Shown piece after piece: positions 1 through 8,927 of a stretch of DNA of 64,000 nucleotides (its first letter is position 1; each line of letters starts with the position of its first letter). The DNA is taken from assembly GCF_002005565.1 (NCBI RefSeq), contig NZ_BDJC01000002.1, forward strand, positions 62,001-126,000, in the 5' to 3' direction. The notes beneath the pieces were generated by a model that did not search any database, was not told the DNA's origin, and saw nothing but the letters and a program-made list of their open reading frames with translations. The translations under genes were made by a program, and so were the position numbers. The stretch is from Streptomyces sp. JHA26. Its GTDB lineage: Bacteria > Actinomycetota > Actinomycetes > Streptomycetales > Streptomycetaceae.

Positions 1-78
1 CTGACGTCGCTCCGCGTACCGCTTGGCCACCGACGGGTCCTCGGTGCCGAGCTGCACGGCCAGGTGCTCGACCACCGA
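1..78 (-). pseudogene. Tn3-family transposase N-terminal fragment (DUF4158-like)
   Basis: Read on the minus strand the first 78 bases give an open segment containing VVEHLAVQLG and KRYAERRQ. This resembles the DUF4158 N-terminal domain of Tn3-family transposases. It has no start in the window and stops being recognisable at the junction with the IS1380 fragment. It could belong to a longer element to the left of the window; only this short similarity supports the call. Confidence 0.4.
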
Positions 79-322
79 CCACATCACCACCGCCCGGCTC
101 GCCCTGGCACAGCTGCCCAAGCGCTACCGGCGAGGCCGGCGGACGCTGATCCACACGGACTCCGCCGGCGGCACCCACGACTTCGTGTCCTGGCTCGTCA
201 GGCGAGGACGATGGCTGTCCTACTCGGTCGGCATGACGGTCACCGAGGCGATCCATGAGCACGTTTGGACGATGACCGACGTCGACGGTTACCGACACTT
301 CAGCAGAAAGTCGGGGCGTTGA
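77..322 (+). pseudogene. IS1380-type transposase remnant
   Basis: The plus-strand frame contains DHITTARLALAQLPKRYR, then LIHTDSAGGTHDFVSWL and YSVGMTVTEAIHEHV. These match the DDE-domain core of IS1380-family transposases (the DSAG motif carries a catalytic Asp). The family is normally about 450 residues; here only about 80 remain, and after EAIHEHVW the frame jumps to a sequence like the later TDIDGHR segment, so there appears to be an internal deletion before the stop. No terminal inverted repeats are visible. It is a dead relic abutting a Tn3-type fragment. Confidence 0.6.
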
Positions 323-467
323 TCGATGATGCGGCCGCTGGTCGAGCCCACCTGTGATGAGTTGTGGCCGTACTGGCGAGTGGCAGGCCATGGTGGCCGG
401 ATCGCTCCCTTGTGTCCCCTTCGTGCACGTGTCACACGGTTGGATACGGGGTGGCTGGCGTACGCCC
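323..467. other. Non-coding gap after transposase relics
   Basis: This 145-base stretch between the IS1380 relic and the end of the giant ATPase gene shows no gene I can support. It may be decayed mobile-element sequence. No clear terminator hairpin for the ATPase gene was found in it. Confidence 0.4.
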
Positions 468-3400
468 TCACGGCTGTCTCCGCTCGGCCGTGTACCGGGT
501 GTTCGGGTGGGCGAGCAGGTGACGTGGGTCCGCCGCGCGCGTGATGGCCGTCTCGACGGCCGTGATCCGGTCCGCGAGGAGTCCGAGTGCCGCCACGGCT
601 CGCGTGAGGGGGTCGTCCTCCGGGCCGCCGAGGGTCCGGGCACGGACGTACGCCGCCTTCACCTCCGCCCAGCGGGCCGCCTGGTCGGCGGTGAGGGTGC
701 CGCGCAGTTCGGCCAGTTTCAGCAGGTTGGTCTCGGCGCCCGTCGTCAGGGTCTGGGCCTCGGCCCGGTAGTGGTCGTCGATCAGGGCCGTCAGCTCGGT
801 GTCGTTCATGACCGGCCGGACGCGCTGGGCGATCTTGTTCATGTTCCGGTAGGAGCCCTGGAGCTGGAAGGGCGGTTCGGTGCGGGTCGCGTCCGACCGG
901 GCGGCCGAGGCGATGTAGGCCGCGTTGACCGCCAGGACCGTCTCCCGGACGGTCAGCAGGTGCCGCAGGACCGCCAGGATCCGCTCCAGCTCGGCAGGCG
1001 CGTACGGGTGGGTCAGCCGGTCGGCTCCGGCTGTCGGATCGCCCTGGGCGAGGCGGACCAGCAGGTCGAGGTCGGCGCGGTCGCGGGCGGCGAGCGGGGC
1101 GAGGACGGGGTTCGCGGTGAGCGCGTTCTCGATGAAGCTCAGGGCGAAGTGGTCCTGCTTGCCGGTCAGGACGTCGCCGAGGTTCCACACGTCGGCACGG
1201 TTGGCGAGCATGTCCGGCACCCGGAAGCGGCTGCCGGACTCGGTGTACGGGTTGCCGGCCATGCAGACCGCGAACCGCTTGCCGCGCAGGTCGTAGGTGC
1301 GCGGTTCGCCGTCGCGGACGCCGTCGATGCGGCGGGTGGCGTCGCACAGCGGGATGAACTTCTGGAGCAGTTCCGGTGAGGTGTGCTGGATGTCGTCCAG
1401 GTGGAGGAGGGTGTTGTTGCCCGCCTCCAGCGCGAAGTTGATCTTCTCCACCTCCTGGCGGGCGGTGGCGTTCGGGGCCTCGGCGGGGTCCAGCGAGGTG
1501 ACCGCGTGGCCGAGCGCCGGGCCGCTGACCTTCACCAGCATCAGGCCGAGGCGGTCGGCCACGTACTCCATGAGGGTCGTCTTGCCGTAGCCGGGTGGGG
1601 AGAGGAGGAGCAGCAGGCCGCCGGTGTCGGTGCGCCTGGTGTCGCCCGTGGTGCCCAGCTGCTTGGCCAGGCTGTCGCCGATGAGCGGCAGGTAGACCTC
1701 GTCCACGAGCCGGTTGCGGACGAAGGAGGACATGACGCGGGGGCGGTGGCCGTCCAGGCGCAGGCGGGCGCGTTCGGCGGCCACGAGGGCGGTGCGCCGC
1801 TGCTGGTAGGCGCGGTGGGCGGGCACCTCCTGCTCCGCGAAGCGTGCCGTTCGGGCGAGGAACTCGTCCAGACGCAGGGACAGTCGGCGGTCGGTGATGC
1901 GGGGGTGCGTGCCCAGCAGGCCCTGGACCGTCGTCGTGAGCGGGGCGTCGCCGTCGTAGCGCGGCAGGTCCGGGCAGAGTTCGGCCGCCACGGCCTCGGC
2001 CAGATCGCCCGGGGCGACCTCCGTGCCGGTGGCCGCCGCGTACGAGGACAGCCACGCCTCGGCCAGTTGGCGGCGGGCCGCGAGGTCGTCGAGTGCGGTC
2101 AGGTCGTCGGCGTAGGCGCTCGTTCCGGCCGTGCGGCGGAAGCTGTCCAGCAGGGTGCGGGTGCTCGCGTTGAGGACGAAGCCGTCGGGGGCGGTCGTCA
2201 GCTCCTCGAAGAGGTAGGAGGCGGCGGCCTCCGCGTGCTCCCCGCCGATCTCCTCCGCCAGCTCCCGTTCCAGGTCGGCGATCGCGGGTGCGAGCCCGAA
2301 CGTGTCCCGGGCGCGGGCCAGTGAGCGTGCGCGCCTGGTCCAGGTCTGGCGTGTCCCGGAGGTGGTGCCGTGGGTCCAGAAGAGCTGGGCGGCGGCGCGG
2401 GCGGCGGGTTCGTGGCGCAGGGCACCGGCCCCCTCGTACAGGGGCAGGAGCGCGGTGAGGACGAGCGTCGCGTCGTGGTCGTGGACGCCGGTCTCGTAGC
2501 CCTCGTCGTACGCCTCCCGTGCCGCTGTGCGTACCAGGTCCGGGAGGTCTTCGGCCGCCGCGAGGGCGGCCGGGCCGTGTGCGCGCAGCAGGCGGGCGGC
2601 CAGGTACTCGGCGCGGTAGACCTCTGGTGACTCCGAGGGCAGCGTGCGGTGCCAGTACGCGCGCGTGGCCGCGAAGCCGGGATCGGTGACCGGGGCGCGG
2701 TAGTCGGTGCCGGTGACCGCGAAGGCGAGGCCGTCGCCGTCCGGGAGCAGGGTGAGGTCGAGGGGCTGGGTGTTGACGGCGAAGCGGTGGGCGCCCAGGC
2801 GGAGGGTGCGGCCGTCGTCGGCGTACAGGTCGGTGCGGTCGCGCAGGGCGCGGCCGGCTTCCTGGCGGGCGGACTTCAGGCGGCCGTCGAGTTCCTCGGC
2901 CCGTCCGCTCTCGCCGAGGACGCGCAGGTCGTCGGCGGTGCGGCGGACCTTGGTCACCATGGGGTCGGAGGCGAAGAAGGTGGCGATCGCGTCGGTGTCG
3001 GCGAGGGCGGCGCAGCGTCGGCCGATCGTCTCCAGGATGCGGTCGGCCGAGGCGGCGAGTCGCTCGGCGCGGCGGGCGCGGGCGTCGGTGAGGGACTGCT
3101 TGCGGGCGGCGAAGGCGTCGTAGACCTCGGTGCGCTTGTCGGCGAGCGCGCCGAGGAAGTCGTCGGACTCCGCGAAGCGGGACTCCAGGTCCTCCAGTCT
3201 GCTCAGGAGCCGGGCGAGCTGGTCGTCGCACGCCTGCGGGGTGTCCGCGGCGGCGAGGGCCGCGGTGACGGCCTGCCCGAGCAGCGCGCTCTCGGCGGCG
3301 AACTCGGCCCGGCCTTCGCGGTCGGCCAGTGCGCGGCGGCGGGCGTCGAGGGTGGCACGGGCCCGGTTGACGCCGGCCAGCACCCCGGCGATGCGCTCCA

Positions 3401-5363
3401 GGACGGACGTGCGGACGGTGGCGTCGCCCGTGTCCAGGGCGGCGACGACGTCCGTGACCGTCCGGAGGGCGTCGCCGAGTGCGTCCAGCCTGGCGGCCAC
3501 CGGGGCCCCCTCGGCGACGGTGGTGAGGGCCTCGGCGTCGGTGACGAGCTCCTCGACGTCCCTCTGCTGGCTCGCGAAGGCGTCCTCGCGGGCCAGGAGG
3601 ACCACGGCCCGCTGCCCGAGAGCGGCCAGGTCGGCCTCCGCGTCGGCGGCGAGGGCGTCGATGCGGGCGCCGTCCGCGTACCGCATCTCCTTGAGGGTCA
3701 GCAGGTGGCCGTGGGCGTGCCGCAGCTCGGTCAGCCCCCGCACCCAGGCCGCGGCCTCCTTCGGTGCCTCACCGCGCAGGCGGCGGACGACGGAGGCGAC
3801 CCGCTCGGCGGCCTCGTCCACGGCGTCGGCGGCCCGCCGGGTCAGCGCGCGCACGGTCTCGGACTCGGCCACCACCTGCTCGGCCGTCCCGCGGACCGCG
3901 TCCAGGGCGTCCAGCAGGTCGCCCAGGTCGTCCTCGGCCAGCCAGTGGTGGGCGTCGGCGGCGCGCACACAGGCGGTGGCCAGTGCCCGGTAGCCCTCGC
4001 TCGTCGAGATGTCCTCCCGCGCCAGGCCCGCGACGGACAGGCAGGCGGAGATGCCCCGCACCAGGTCGGCGTTGCCCACGCGCCCCAGGGCGCCGCTCCC
4101 GGTGGGGGCGGTGGCGACGTGGGCGTCGGAGGCGTAGGGCGAGTTCCACAGCTGCACCGGGTGCACCTGTGCCGGTTCCTCGCCCTCGGCGCGCAGCACC
4201 GCGAAGGTGCCGTCGTCGAACAGGGCCCAGCCGCGGCAGGGAAGCGGGGTGGCGAACTCCTTGCGGATGGTGTTGTGCGACAGCAGCAGCCCGCGGCTCT
4301 CCCCGCGGGCGTGGAACGCGTACAGCACGTCCTCGCCGTTGGGCGAGCGGATCTCCCGCTCGAACTCCAGGCCGCTCGCGTCGGTCTCGTAGGTCTTGTG
4401 GGCGCCGGTGACCAGGTAGTAGCCGCCGGGGAACACGATGCCCTGGTCGTCGGGCAGGCGGCGGCACGCCTGCCCGACGCCGTCCAGGCGGACGACCGTC
4501 TTGGTGAGGGTGTTGAACACCAGGTACCGGTGGGCGTCCTCCTTGTACGGCCGTACGCGCAGCAGGATGAGGGCGCCCACGCGCGCGTGGGCGACGTCCG
4601 CGTCGGCGAGCGCCTGGAGCGGCTCGTCCACCGGTTCGTGGTGGATGCCCTCGCCCGTCTCGGTGTCGTTCTCCAGCTTGACGGTCAGCGTGCCGCCGAC
4701 GGCGGAGACGTACAGCTCGTCCAGGACGGAGACGTGCGGGTGGCGGCCCGGGACGTGGTCCTCGCGGGTCGCCTCGGTCCAGGTGAAGTCGTGGGAGGGC
4801 GGGAAGGTGTCGTCGCGTTCGCCGCGCGCGTCCAGGAACGCCGGCCGGCCGGCCTCGTCCAGGGACCAGCGCAGCACGCGGATGTCGTCGGCCTTCTCGC
4901 CGGTGCGGAAGACCGCCAGCAGCCTGCCCTCGACCCGGCGCAGCCGGAGCAGGCGGGCCTGCCGGTAGTAGCGGTGCAGGTCCGCGAACTCCCGCTCGAA
5001 GGCGGGGTCGTCCAGCAGTCCCGGTACGGCCGTCCCGGGCAGGCGGTTCAGGTCGCGGTCGTACAGGGCGAACACGTCGGCGACCGCCGTCCGCGGGCGC
5101 GGGCCGGGCCGACCAGTGGCGCCGACGAGCAGGGCGTCCCCGACGGCCACGACGTCACGCGGCACGCACGCGTGTTCCGTACGCAGGCGCCGGGTGCCGG
5201 CCAGTTCCAGCCGTGCCGTGCCGAACTCCTCGACGCGGCGGGCGTCGAGGAGTTCGGCACGGCGGGCGAGTTCGCCGGCCTGCGCGGTGAGCCGGTCGCG
5301 CAGCACCTCGTAGGTGCCGGCGTCTACGGCGTCGTACGCACCGGTCTCCAGGGCGGTGGCCAT
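468..5363 (-). CDS. Giant AAA+ 'DNA repair ATPase' family protein
   Basis: A 1631-residue protein. The C-terminal part is a P-loop ATPase: Walker A PPGYGKTT has its Lys near residue 1261, Walker B LLHLDDIQH has Asp-Asp near 1323-1324, and an Arg-rich SGSRFRVPDML segment follows. The middle third (roughly 480-850) is charged and heptad-like, probably coiled coil; the N-terminal third is beta-rich with no motif I can name. Proteins of this size and layout are annotated 'DNA repair ATPase', but that name rests on weak evidence. I chose the ATG at 5363 because GAAGGGA sits just upstream and the longer frame starts with low-complexity codons. It lies 90 bases downstream of the flotillin gene on the same strand, with a strong hairpin between, so co-expression and a membrane-linked role are likely inferences. 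Confidence 0.8.
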   Translation of the reverse strand: MATALETGAYDAVDAGTYEVLRDRLTAQAGELARRAELLDARRVEEFGTARLELAGTRRLRTEHACVPRDVVAVGDALLVGATGRPGPRPRTAVADVFALYDRDLNRLPGTAVPGLLDDPAFEREFADLHRYYRQARLLRLRRVEGRLLAVFRTGEKADDIRVLRWSLDEAGRPAFLDARGERDDTFPPSHDFTWTEATREDHVPGRHPHVSVLDELYVSAVGGTLTVKLENDTETGEGIHHEPVDEPLQALADADVAHARVGALILLRVRPYKEDAHRYLVFNTLTKTVVRLDGVGQACRRLPDDQGIVFPGGYYLVTGAHKTYETDASGLEFEREIRSPNGEDVLYAFHARGESRGLLLSHNTIRKEFATPLPCRGWALFDDGTFAVLRAEGEEPAQVHPVQLWNSPYASDAHVATAPTGSGALGRVGNADLVRGISACLSVAGLAREDISTSEGYRALATACVRAADAHHWLAEDDLGDLLDALDAVRGTAEQVVAESETVRALTRRAADAVDEAAERVASVVRRLRGEAPKEAAAWVRGLTELRHAHGHLLTLKEMRYADGARIDALAADAEADLAALGQRAVVLLAREDAFASQQRDVEELVTDAEALTTVAEGAPVAARLDALGDALRTVTDVVAALDTGDATVRTSVLERIAGVLAGVNRARATLDARRRALADREGRAEFAAESALLGQAVTAALAAADTPQACDDQLARLLSRLEDLESRFAESDDFLGALADKRTEVYDAFAARKQSLTDARARRAERLAASADRILETIGRRCAALADTDAIATFFASDPMVTKVRRTADDLRVLGESGRAEELDGRLKSARQEAGRALRDRTDLYADDGRTLRLGAHRFAVNTQPLDLTLLPDGDGLAFAVTGTDYRAPVTDPGFAATRAYWHRTLPSESPEVYRAEYLAARLLRAHGPAALAAAEDLPDLVRTAAREAYDEGYETGVHDHDATLVLTALLPLYEGAGALRHEPAARAAAQLFWTHGTTSGTRQTWTRRARSLARARDTFGLAPAIADLERELAEEIGGEHAEAAASYLFEELTTAPDGFVLNASTRTLLDSFRRTAGTSAYADDLTALDDLAARRQLAEAWLSSYAAATGTEVAPGDLAEAVAAELCPDLPRYDGDAPLTTTVQGLLGTHPRITDRRLSLRLDEFLARTARFAEQEVPAHRAYQQRRTALVAAERARLRLDGHRPRVMSSFVRNRLVDEVYLPLIGDSLAKQLGTTGDTRRTDTGGLLLLLSPPGYGKTTLMEYVADRLGLMLVKVSGPALGHAVTSLDPAEAPNATARQEVEKINFALEAGNNTLLHLDDIQHTSPELLQKFIPLCDATRRIDGVRDGEPRTYDLRGKRFAVCMAGNPYTESGSRFRVPDMLANRADVWNLGDVLTGKQDHFALSFIENALTANPVLAPLAARDRADLDLLVRLAQGDPTAGADRLTHPYAPAELERILAVLRHLLTVRETVLAVNAAYIASAARSDATRTEPPFQLQGSYRNMNKIAQRVRPVMNDTELTALIDDHYRAEAQTLTTGAETNLLKLAELRGTLTADQAARWAEVKAAYVRARTLGGPEDDPLTRAVAALGLLADRITAVETAITRAADPRHLLAHPNTRYTAERRQP

Positions 5364-5401
5364 GGACGGTTCATCCCTTCGCGGAGGTGGCGGGAGCGGG
5401 T

Positions 5402-5442
5402 GGTGCCGGAACTGCCGTCCCCTGCGCGGCAGTTCCGGCACC
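5402..5442 (-). terminator. Hairpin between flotillin and giant ATPase genes
   Basis: GGTGCCGGAACTGCCG (5402-5417) pairs perfectly with CGGCAGTTCCGGCACC (5427-5442), giving a 16-bp stem with a 9-base loop. There is no T-run, as is usual for Streptomyces terminators. It occupies most of the 90-base gap between the two minus-strand genes, so it could end the flotillin transcript or partly attenuate transcription into the ATPase gene. Confidence 0.6.
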
Positions 5443-5453
5443 GCCTGGCCTGG

Positions 5454-7487
5454 TCAGACCCTCGCCGTGCCGTTGAGGGCGGTGAGCGGGGTGTCGGCGA
5501 GGCCGAGTTCGCCCGCCTTGTCGAGGAGCTGCTGGAGGTGCCCGGCGTTCGTGCCGCCCGACTTCATCAGCCGCATCAGCAGGGCCGAGACGGTGAGGTT
5601 CTGCACGTCGGCCGTGGAGACCGAGCCGAGGATGCGGCCGAGGTCGTCGGTGAAGCTCGACGTGCCGTCCAGCCAGGGCCCGGCCAGCGTCCGCGCGGTC
5701 TCGGAGTGCTGGACGAACGCGTCGACGCCCTTGCCGAGCGCGATCGAGCCGACCAGCTTGTCGAAGAAGACCGAGTCGCCGCCGACGATGTTGATGTCGG
5801 CGTTCTCCAGACCGGTGGCGAGCACCGTGGCCTGCGCCTCGGCGACCTGGCGCTGCGCGTCCAGTCCGGCCAGCCGGACGGCCTTCTCCGCCTCCAGCCG
5901 CAGCCGGTACTCCTCGTGCCCGCGGGACGCCTCGTCGAGGGCGGCCATCGCTGCGGCCTTCTCGGTGAGACCGGCGGCCTCCGCCTTGAGCTTCTCGCCG
6001 ATCGCCTCCGCTTCGGCGAGGGCCTTGGCCCGTACGCCCTCGGCCTCCGCGCGCAGCCGGGCCTGGGCCGCCTCGGCCTCGGCGCGGCCGGTCTTCTCGA
6101 TGACCTCCGCCTCCTTGTCGCGGACCTGCACGGCGGCCAGTCCCTCGGCGGCGGACTCGGCCTGCACGCCCTCGGCGAGCTTCAGCTTGGCCTGCGCGTC
6201 GAGGTCGGCGGTCTTCAGCCGGGCCTCGGCGAGGGTCAGTTCCTCGGCGGCGCGGTGGGTGGCGGCCTGCTCGGCGGCCTCGGCGGCCTTGATGTCCTTG
6301 ACCAGCTTCTCCTGCGCCTCGGCCTCCGCGGCGATGACCACGGCCTGCCGCTGCCGCTCGGCCTCCTCCACGGCGCGCAGCTTCTTGATGGCCTCCTCCT
6401 GCTCGGCGACCGTGCGGTCCACGGCGACCCGCTCGCGGATGACCTCGGCGATCTCCCGCTTCTCCGCCTCGACCTCCTTCTCGGCGGCGATCCGGGTCAG
6501 CTGGGTCTCCCTGTCGCGTGCGATGACCTCCAGCAGGCGGTCCTTCTCGATCCGCTCGTTCTCGACGGCGATGACCCGCTCGCGGTTCTTGGCGGCGACG
6601 GCGACCTCACGGGACTGGTTCTCCCGCTGCACGCCGAGCTGTTCCTCGGTCCGCAGGAAGGCGGACTGGGCGCGCAGCCGCTCCTCCTCCACCACCCGCG
6701 CGGTCTCGGCCTCCTCGCGGGCGCGGGAGGTCTCGATCTCCCGGCGCTGCTTGATCTCGGCGTCCGCCTGGCGCCGCTCCAGCTCCAGGATGGCTTCGCG
6801 GGCGTCGACGTTCTGCCGGGTGATCTCCTTCTCCTCGGTGCGCTGGAACTCGTTGGTGCGCACGTGCTCGATCGTCGTCAGCTCGGTGATCTTCCGGATG
6901 CCCTGGGCGTCGAGCACGTTGGCCGGGTCCAGCTGGGTGAGCGGCGTCTGCTCCAGGTAGTCGATCGCCGCGTCCTCCAGGTGGTAGCCGTTGAGGTCGA
7001 CGCCGATCAACTCGATGATCTTGTAGCGGAGTTCCTCACGCTGGGTGTAGAGATCGGTGAAGTCCATCTGCTTGCCGACGGTCTTCAGCGCCTCGGAGAA
7101 CTTCGCGTGGAACAGCTCCTGCAGCGTCCGCTGGTCGCTCGCCCGCTGGGTGCCGACGGCCTGGGCGACCTTGATGACGTCCTCCACCGTCTTGTTGACC
7201 TTGACGAAGAACGAGATGCGGATGTCGGCGCGGATGTTGTCCCGGCAGATCAGCCCCTCCTTGCCGGCCCGGGTGATCTCGATCGTCTTCACCGAGATGT
7301 CCATCACCTCGGCCTTGTGCAGCACCGGCAGCACGACCTGCCCGGTGAAGGTCACGTCGACCTTGCGCATCTTGGAGACGATGAGCGCCTTGCCCTGCTC
7401 CACCTTGCGGAACAGCCGGGAGACGACCAGCAGTACGACGGCGACGACGAGGAGGGAGGCGGCTGCGAGCACGCCGATGACAGTCAT
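5454..7487 (-). CDS. Flotillin / SPFH-domain membrane scaffold protein
   Basis: A 677-residue protein. Residues about 4-24 (VIGVLAAASLLVVAVVLLVV) form one N-terminal membrane segment, followed by an SPFH/band-7 domain to about residue 190. A very long Ala/Glu-rich coiled coil (about 200-560) and a C-terminal flotillin region with GLENADINIVGGDSVFFDKL complete it. The single N-terminal helix and full coiled coil match the flotillin/YqiK type rather than HflK/C. Flotillins form large oligomeric rafts or cages on the inner membrane. AAGGAC lies about 8 bases before the ATG. It is transcribed toward the giant ATPase gene; the pairing suggests an ATPase recruited to a membrane scaffold, which is inference. 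Confidence 0.9.
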   Translation of the reverse strand: MTVIGVLAAASLLVVAVVLLVVSRLFRKVEQGKALIVSKMRKVDVTFTGQVVLPVLHKAEVMDISVKTIEITRAGKEGLICRDNIRADIRISFFVKVNKTVEDVIKVAQAVGTQRASDQRTLQELFHAKFSEALKTVGKQMDFTDLYTQREELRYKIIELIGVDLNGYHLEDAAIDYLEQTPLTQLDPANVLDAQGIRKITELTTIEHVRTNEFQRTEEKEITRQNVDAREAILELERRQADAEIKQRREIETSRAREEAETARVVEEERLRAQSAFLRTEEQLGVQRENQSREVAVAAKNRERVIAVENERIEKDRLLEVIARDRETQLTRIAAEKEVEAEKREIAEVIRERVAVDRTVAEQEEAIKKLRAVEEAERQRQAVVIAAEAEAQEKLVKDIKAAEAAEQAATHRAAEELTLAEARLKTADLDAQAKLKLAEGVQAESAAEGLAAVQVRDKEAEVIEKTGRAEAEAAQARLRAEAEGVRAKALAEAEAIGEKLKAEAAGLTEKAAAMAALDEASRGHEEYRLRLEAEKAVRLAGLDAQRQVAEAQATVLATGLENADINIVGGDSVFFDKLVGSIALGKGVDAFVQHSETARTLAGPWLDGTSSFTDDLGRILGSVSTADVQNLTVSALLMRLMKSGGTNAGHLQQLLDKAGELGLADTPLTALNGTARV

Positions 7488-7564
7488 GGCATACGTCCTT
7501 GAGGCAGAAGCGGTCGACGAAACAGGCGCGCGTCAGTGGACGGTGCACTGCTTCGCCGCGGGTT

Positions 7565-7599
7565 CCGGTGCCGGGGCACCTGCCGGTGCCCGGCACCGG
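7565..7599 (-). other. Strong inverted repeat upstream of flotillin gene
   Basis: CCGGTGCCGGGGCACC (7565-7580) pairs with GGTGCCCGGCACCGG (7585-7599) except for one bulged G, with a 4-base loop. It is 78 bases before the flotillin start in the divergent region. It could be a leader hairpin of the flotillin mRNA, a transcription barrier between the divergent genes, or a large operator. Confidence 0.45.
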
Positions 7600-7655
7600 G
7601 ACCCTCAGCAGTGCTCCCCGCGGGTCATGATGGGCGACCGGTGCACGCCCGCGCA

Positions 7656-7685
7656 TTGCCGGTTTCCGGCAGTGTTCACTAGGGT
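7656..7685 (+). promoter_or_regulatory. Candidate promoter of the PucR-type regulator
   Basis: TTGCCG (7656-7661) and TAGGGT (7680-7685) are separated by 18 bases, close to the HrdB-type vegetative consensus of Streptomyces. The predicted transcription start would be near 7692, about 57 bases before the ATG at 7749. Confidence 0.5.
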
Positions 7686-7748
7686 CTGCATGCCGGTGAC
7701 CCACTGGGGAAACGTCATCGGCGCGTCAAGATCCTGGGGGGCGGCGCG

Positions 7749-8804
7749 ATGGGGCGGGACATTCCCGAGCAGTACCTGGACGGCTACGCCCGCATCCTGG
7801 CCGAGGCCTCCGGCACAGGCCGCCGCCTCACCCGGGAGGAGCTCGAGTCCCGGCGCGCCCTGGGCGAGCAGGCGGCGGAGGCGGGGTACGGGCTGCGGTC
7901 CCTCGTCAGCGCCCACCTGGCCGCCGCACGCGCCGTCCGCGCGCAGAGCCCCGGCTCGCTCGACGGCACCCTGGCCGCCGTGCAACAGGCCGTGGACGCC
8001 TTCGCCGAGGGGTACGAACGCGCCCAGCGCCTCGCCGTGCGCCAGGAGGAGGCCGCGCGCCGGGAGTTCATCGACGACCTGCTCTACGGCCGCAGCGACC
8101 TGGGCCGCCTCGCCGAGCGCGCCGAACGCTTCGGGCTGCGCCTGTCCCACGCCCACGCCGTCGCCGTCGCGGAAGGCCCGGTGGCCTACGAGGAGGGCGC
8201 GCCGGTCGCCCGGCAGGTGGAGCAGGCGCTCCTGGCCCGCTTCGGCAACCGCAACGTCCTGCTCACCACGAAGGACGGCCGGCTGCTGTGCGTCGCCCCC
8301 GGCCACGAGGACGAGGTCCTCCCCTACTTCGCGAAGCAGGCGCACGCCGCCACCGACGGCGGCACGGTCGCCATCGGCCGCCCGCAACCCGGTCCCGGCG
8401 GAGTCGTCCAGTCCTACGAGGAAGCGCTGAACACCCTGGAACTGGCGGAGCGGCTGGGCCTGGACGACCCGGTACTGCGCGCCGCCGACCTCCTCGTCTA
8501 CCCCGTCCTGACCCGCGACCGGCAGGCCATGGCCGACCTCGTCCTCGGCGTCCTCAGCCCGCTCACCGCGGCCCGCGGGGGCGCCCAGCCGCTCCTCGAC
8601 ACGCTCACCGCCTACTTCGACTCGGGCTGCGTCGCCGCCGAGGCCGCGCGCCGCCTCTCCCTCAGCGTGCGGGCCATGACCTACCGCCTGGAGCGCATCC
8701 ACCAGCTCACCGGCACCAACCCCGCCGACCCCGCACACCGCTACATGCTGCAGACCGCGGTGATCGGCGCCCGGCTGCTCGACTGGCCGGCCAGGGACCT
8801 CTGA
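7749..8804 (+). CDS. PucR-family transcriptional regulator
   Basis: A 351-residue protein. The N-terminal 130 residues are helical and resemble the RsbT co-antagonist-like sensor region of this family. Residues about 135-255 form the CdaR GGDEF-like domain (YEEALNTLELAERLG is characteristic of its end). The C-terminal helix-turn-helix contains YFDSGCVAAEAARRLSLSVRAMTYRLERI. The family typically controls purine, amino-acid or sugar catabolism, but neighbours give no ligand hint. It is divergent from the flotillin gene. The ATG at 7749 follows a G-rich stretch and is the only sensible start. Confidence 0.85.
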   Translation: MGRDIPEQYLDGYARILAEASGTGRRLTREELESRRALGEQAAEAGYGLRSLVSAHLAAARAVRAQSPGSLDGTLAAVQQAVDAFAEGYERAQRLAVRQEEAARREFIDDLLYGRSDLGRLAERAERFGLRLSHAHAVAVAEGPVAYEEGAPVARQVEQALLARFGNRNVLLTTKDGRLLCVAPGHEDEVLPYFAKQAHAATDGGTVAIGRPQPGPGGVVQSYEEALNTLELAERLGLDDPVLRAADLLVYPVLTRDRQAMADLVLGVLSPLTAARGGAQPLLDTLTAYFDSGCVAAEAARRLSLSVRAMTYRLERIHQLTGTNPADPAHRYMLQTAVIGARLLDWPARDL

Positions 8805-8927
8805 CCGGGACCGGCGTACGGGGGGCAGCCCTACCCGCAAGCAGGTGGTTGGCGGGATCCCGGACCGGACCCCGATCGAAAATACTGGGCCCGGTTCAGC
8901 CGCCGCCCACCGATCGGGAGCCTTTTC

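Noticed and set aside
326..1379. Plus-strand open frames near the left end
   Set aside because: They lie antisense to the C-terminal AAA+ domain of the giant ATPase and translate to low-complexity sequence.
2649..7502. Very long plus-strand open frame opposite the ATPase and flotillin genes
   Set aside because: It is an antisense shadow produced by strong third-position GC; it has no ribosome site and no recognisable domain, whereas the opposite strand encodes clear proteins.
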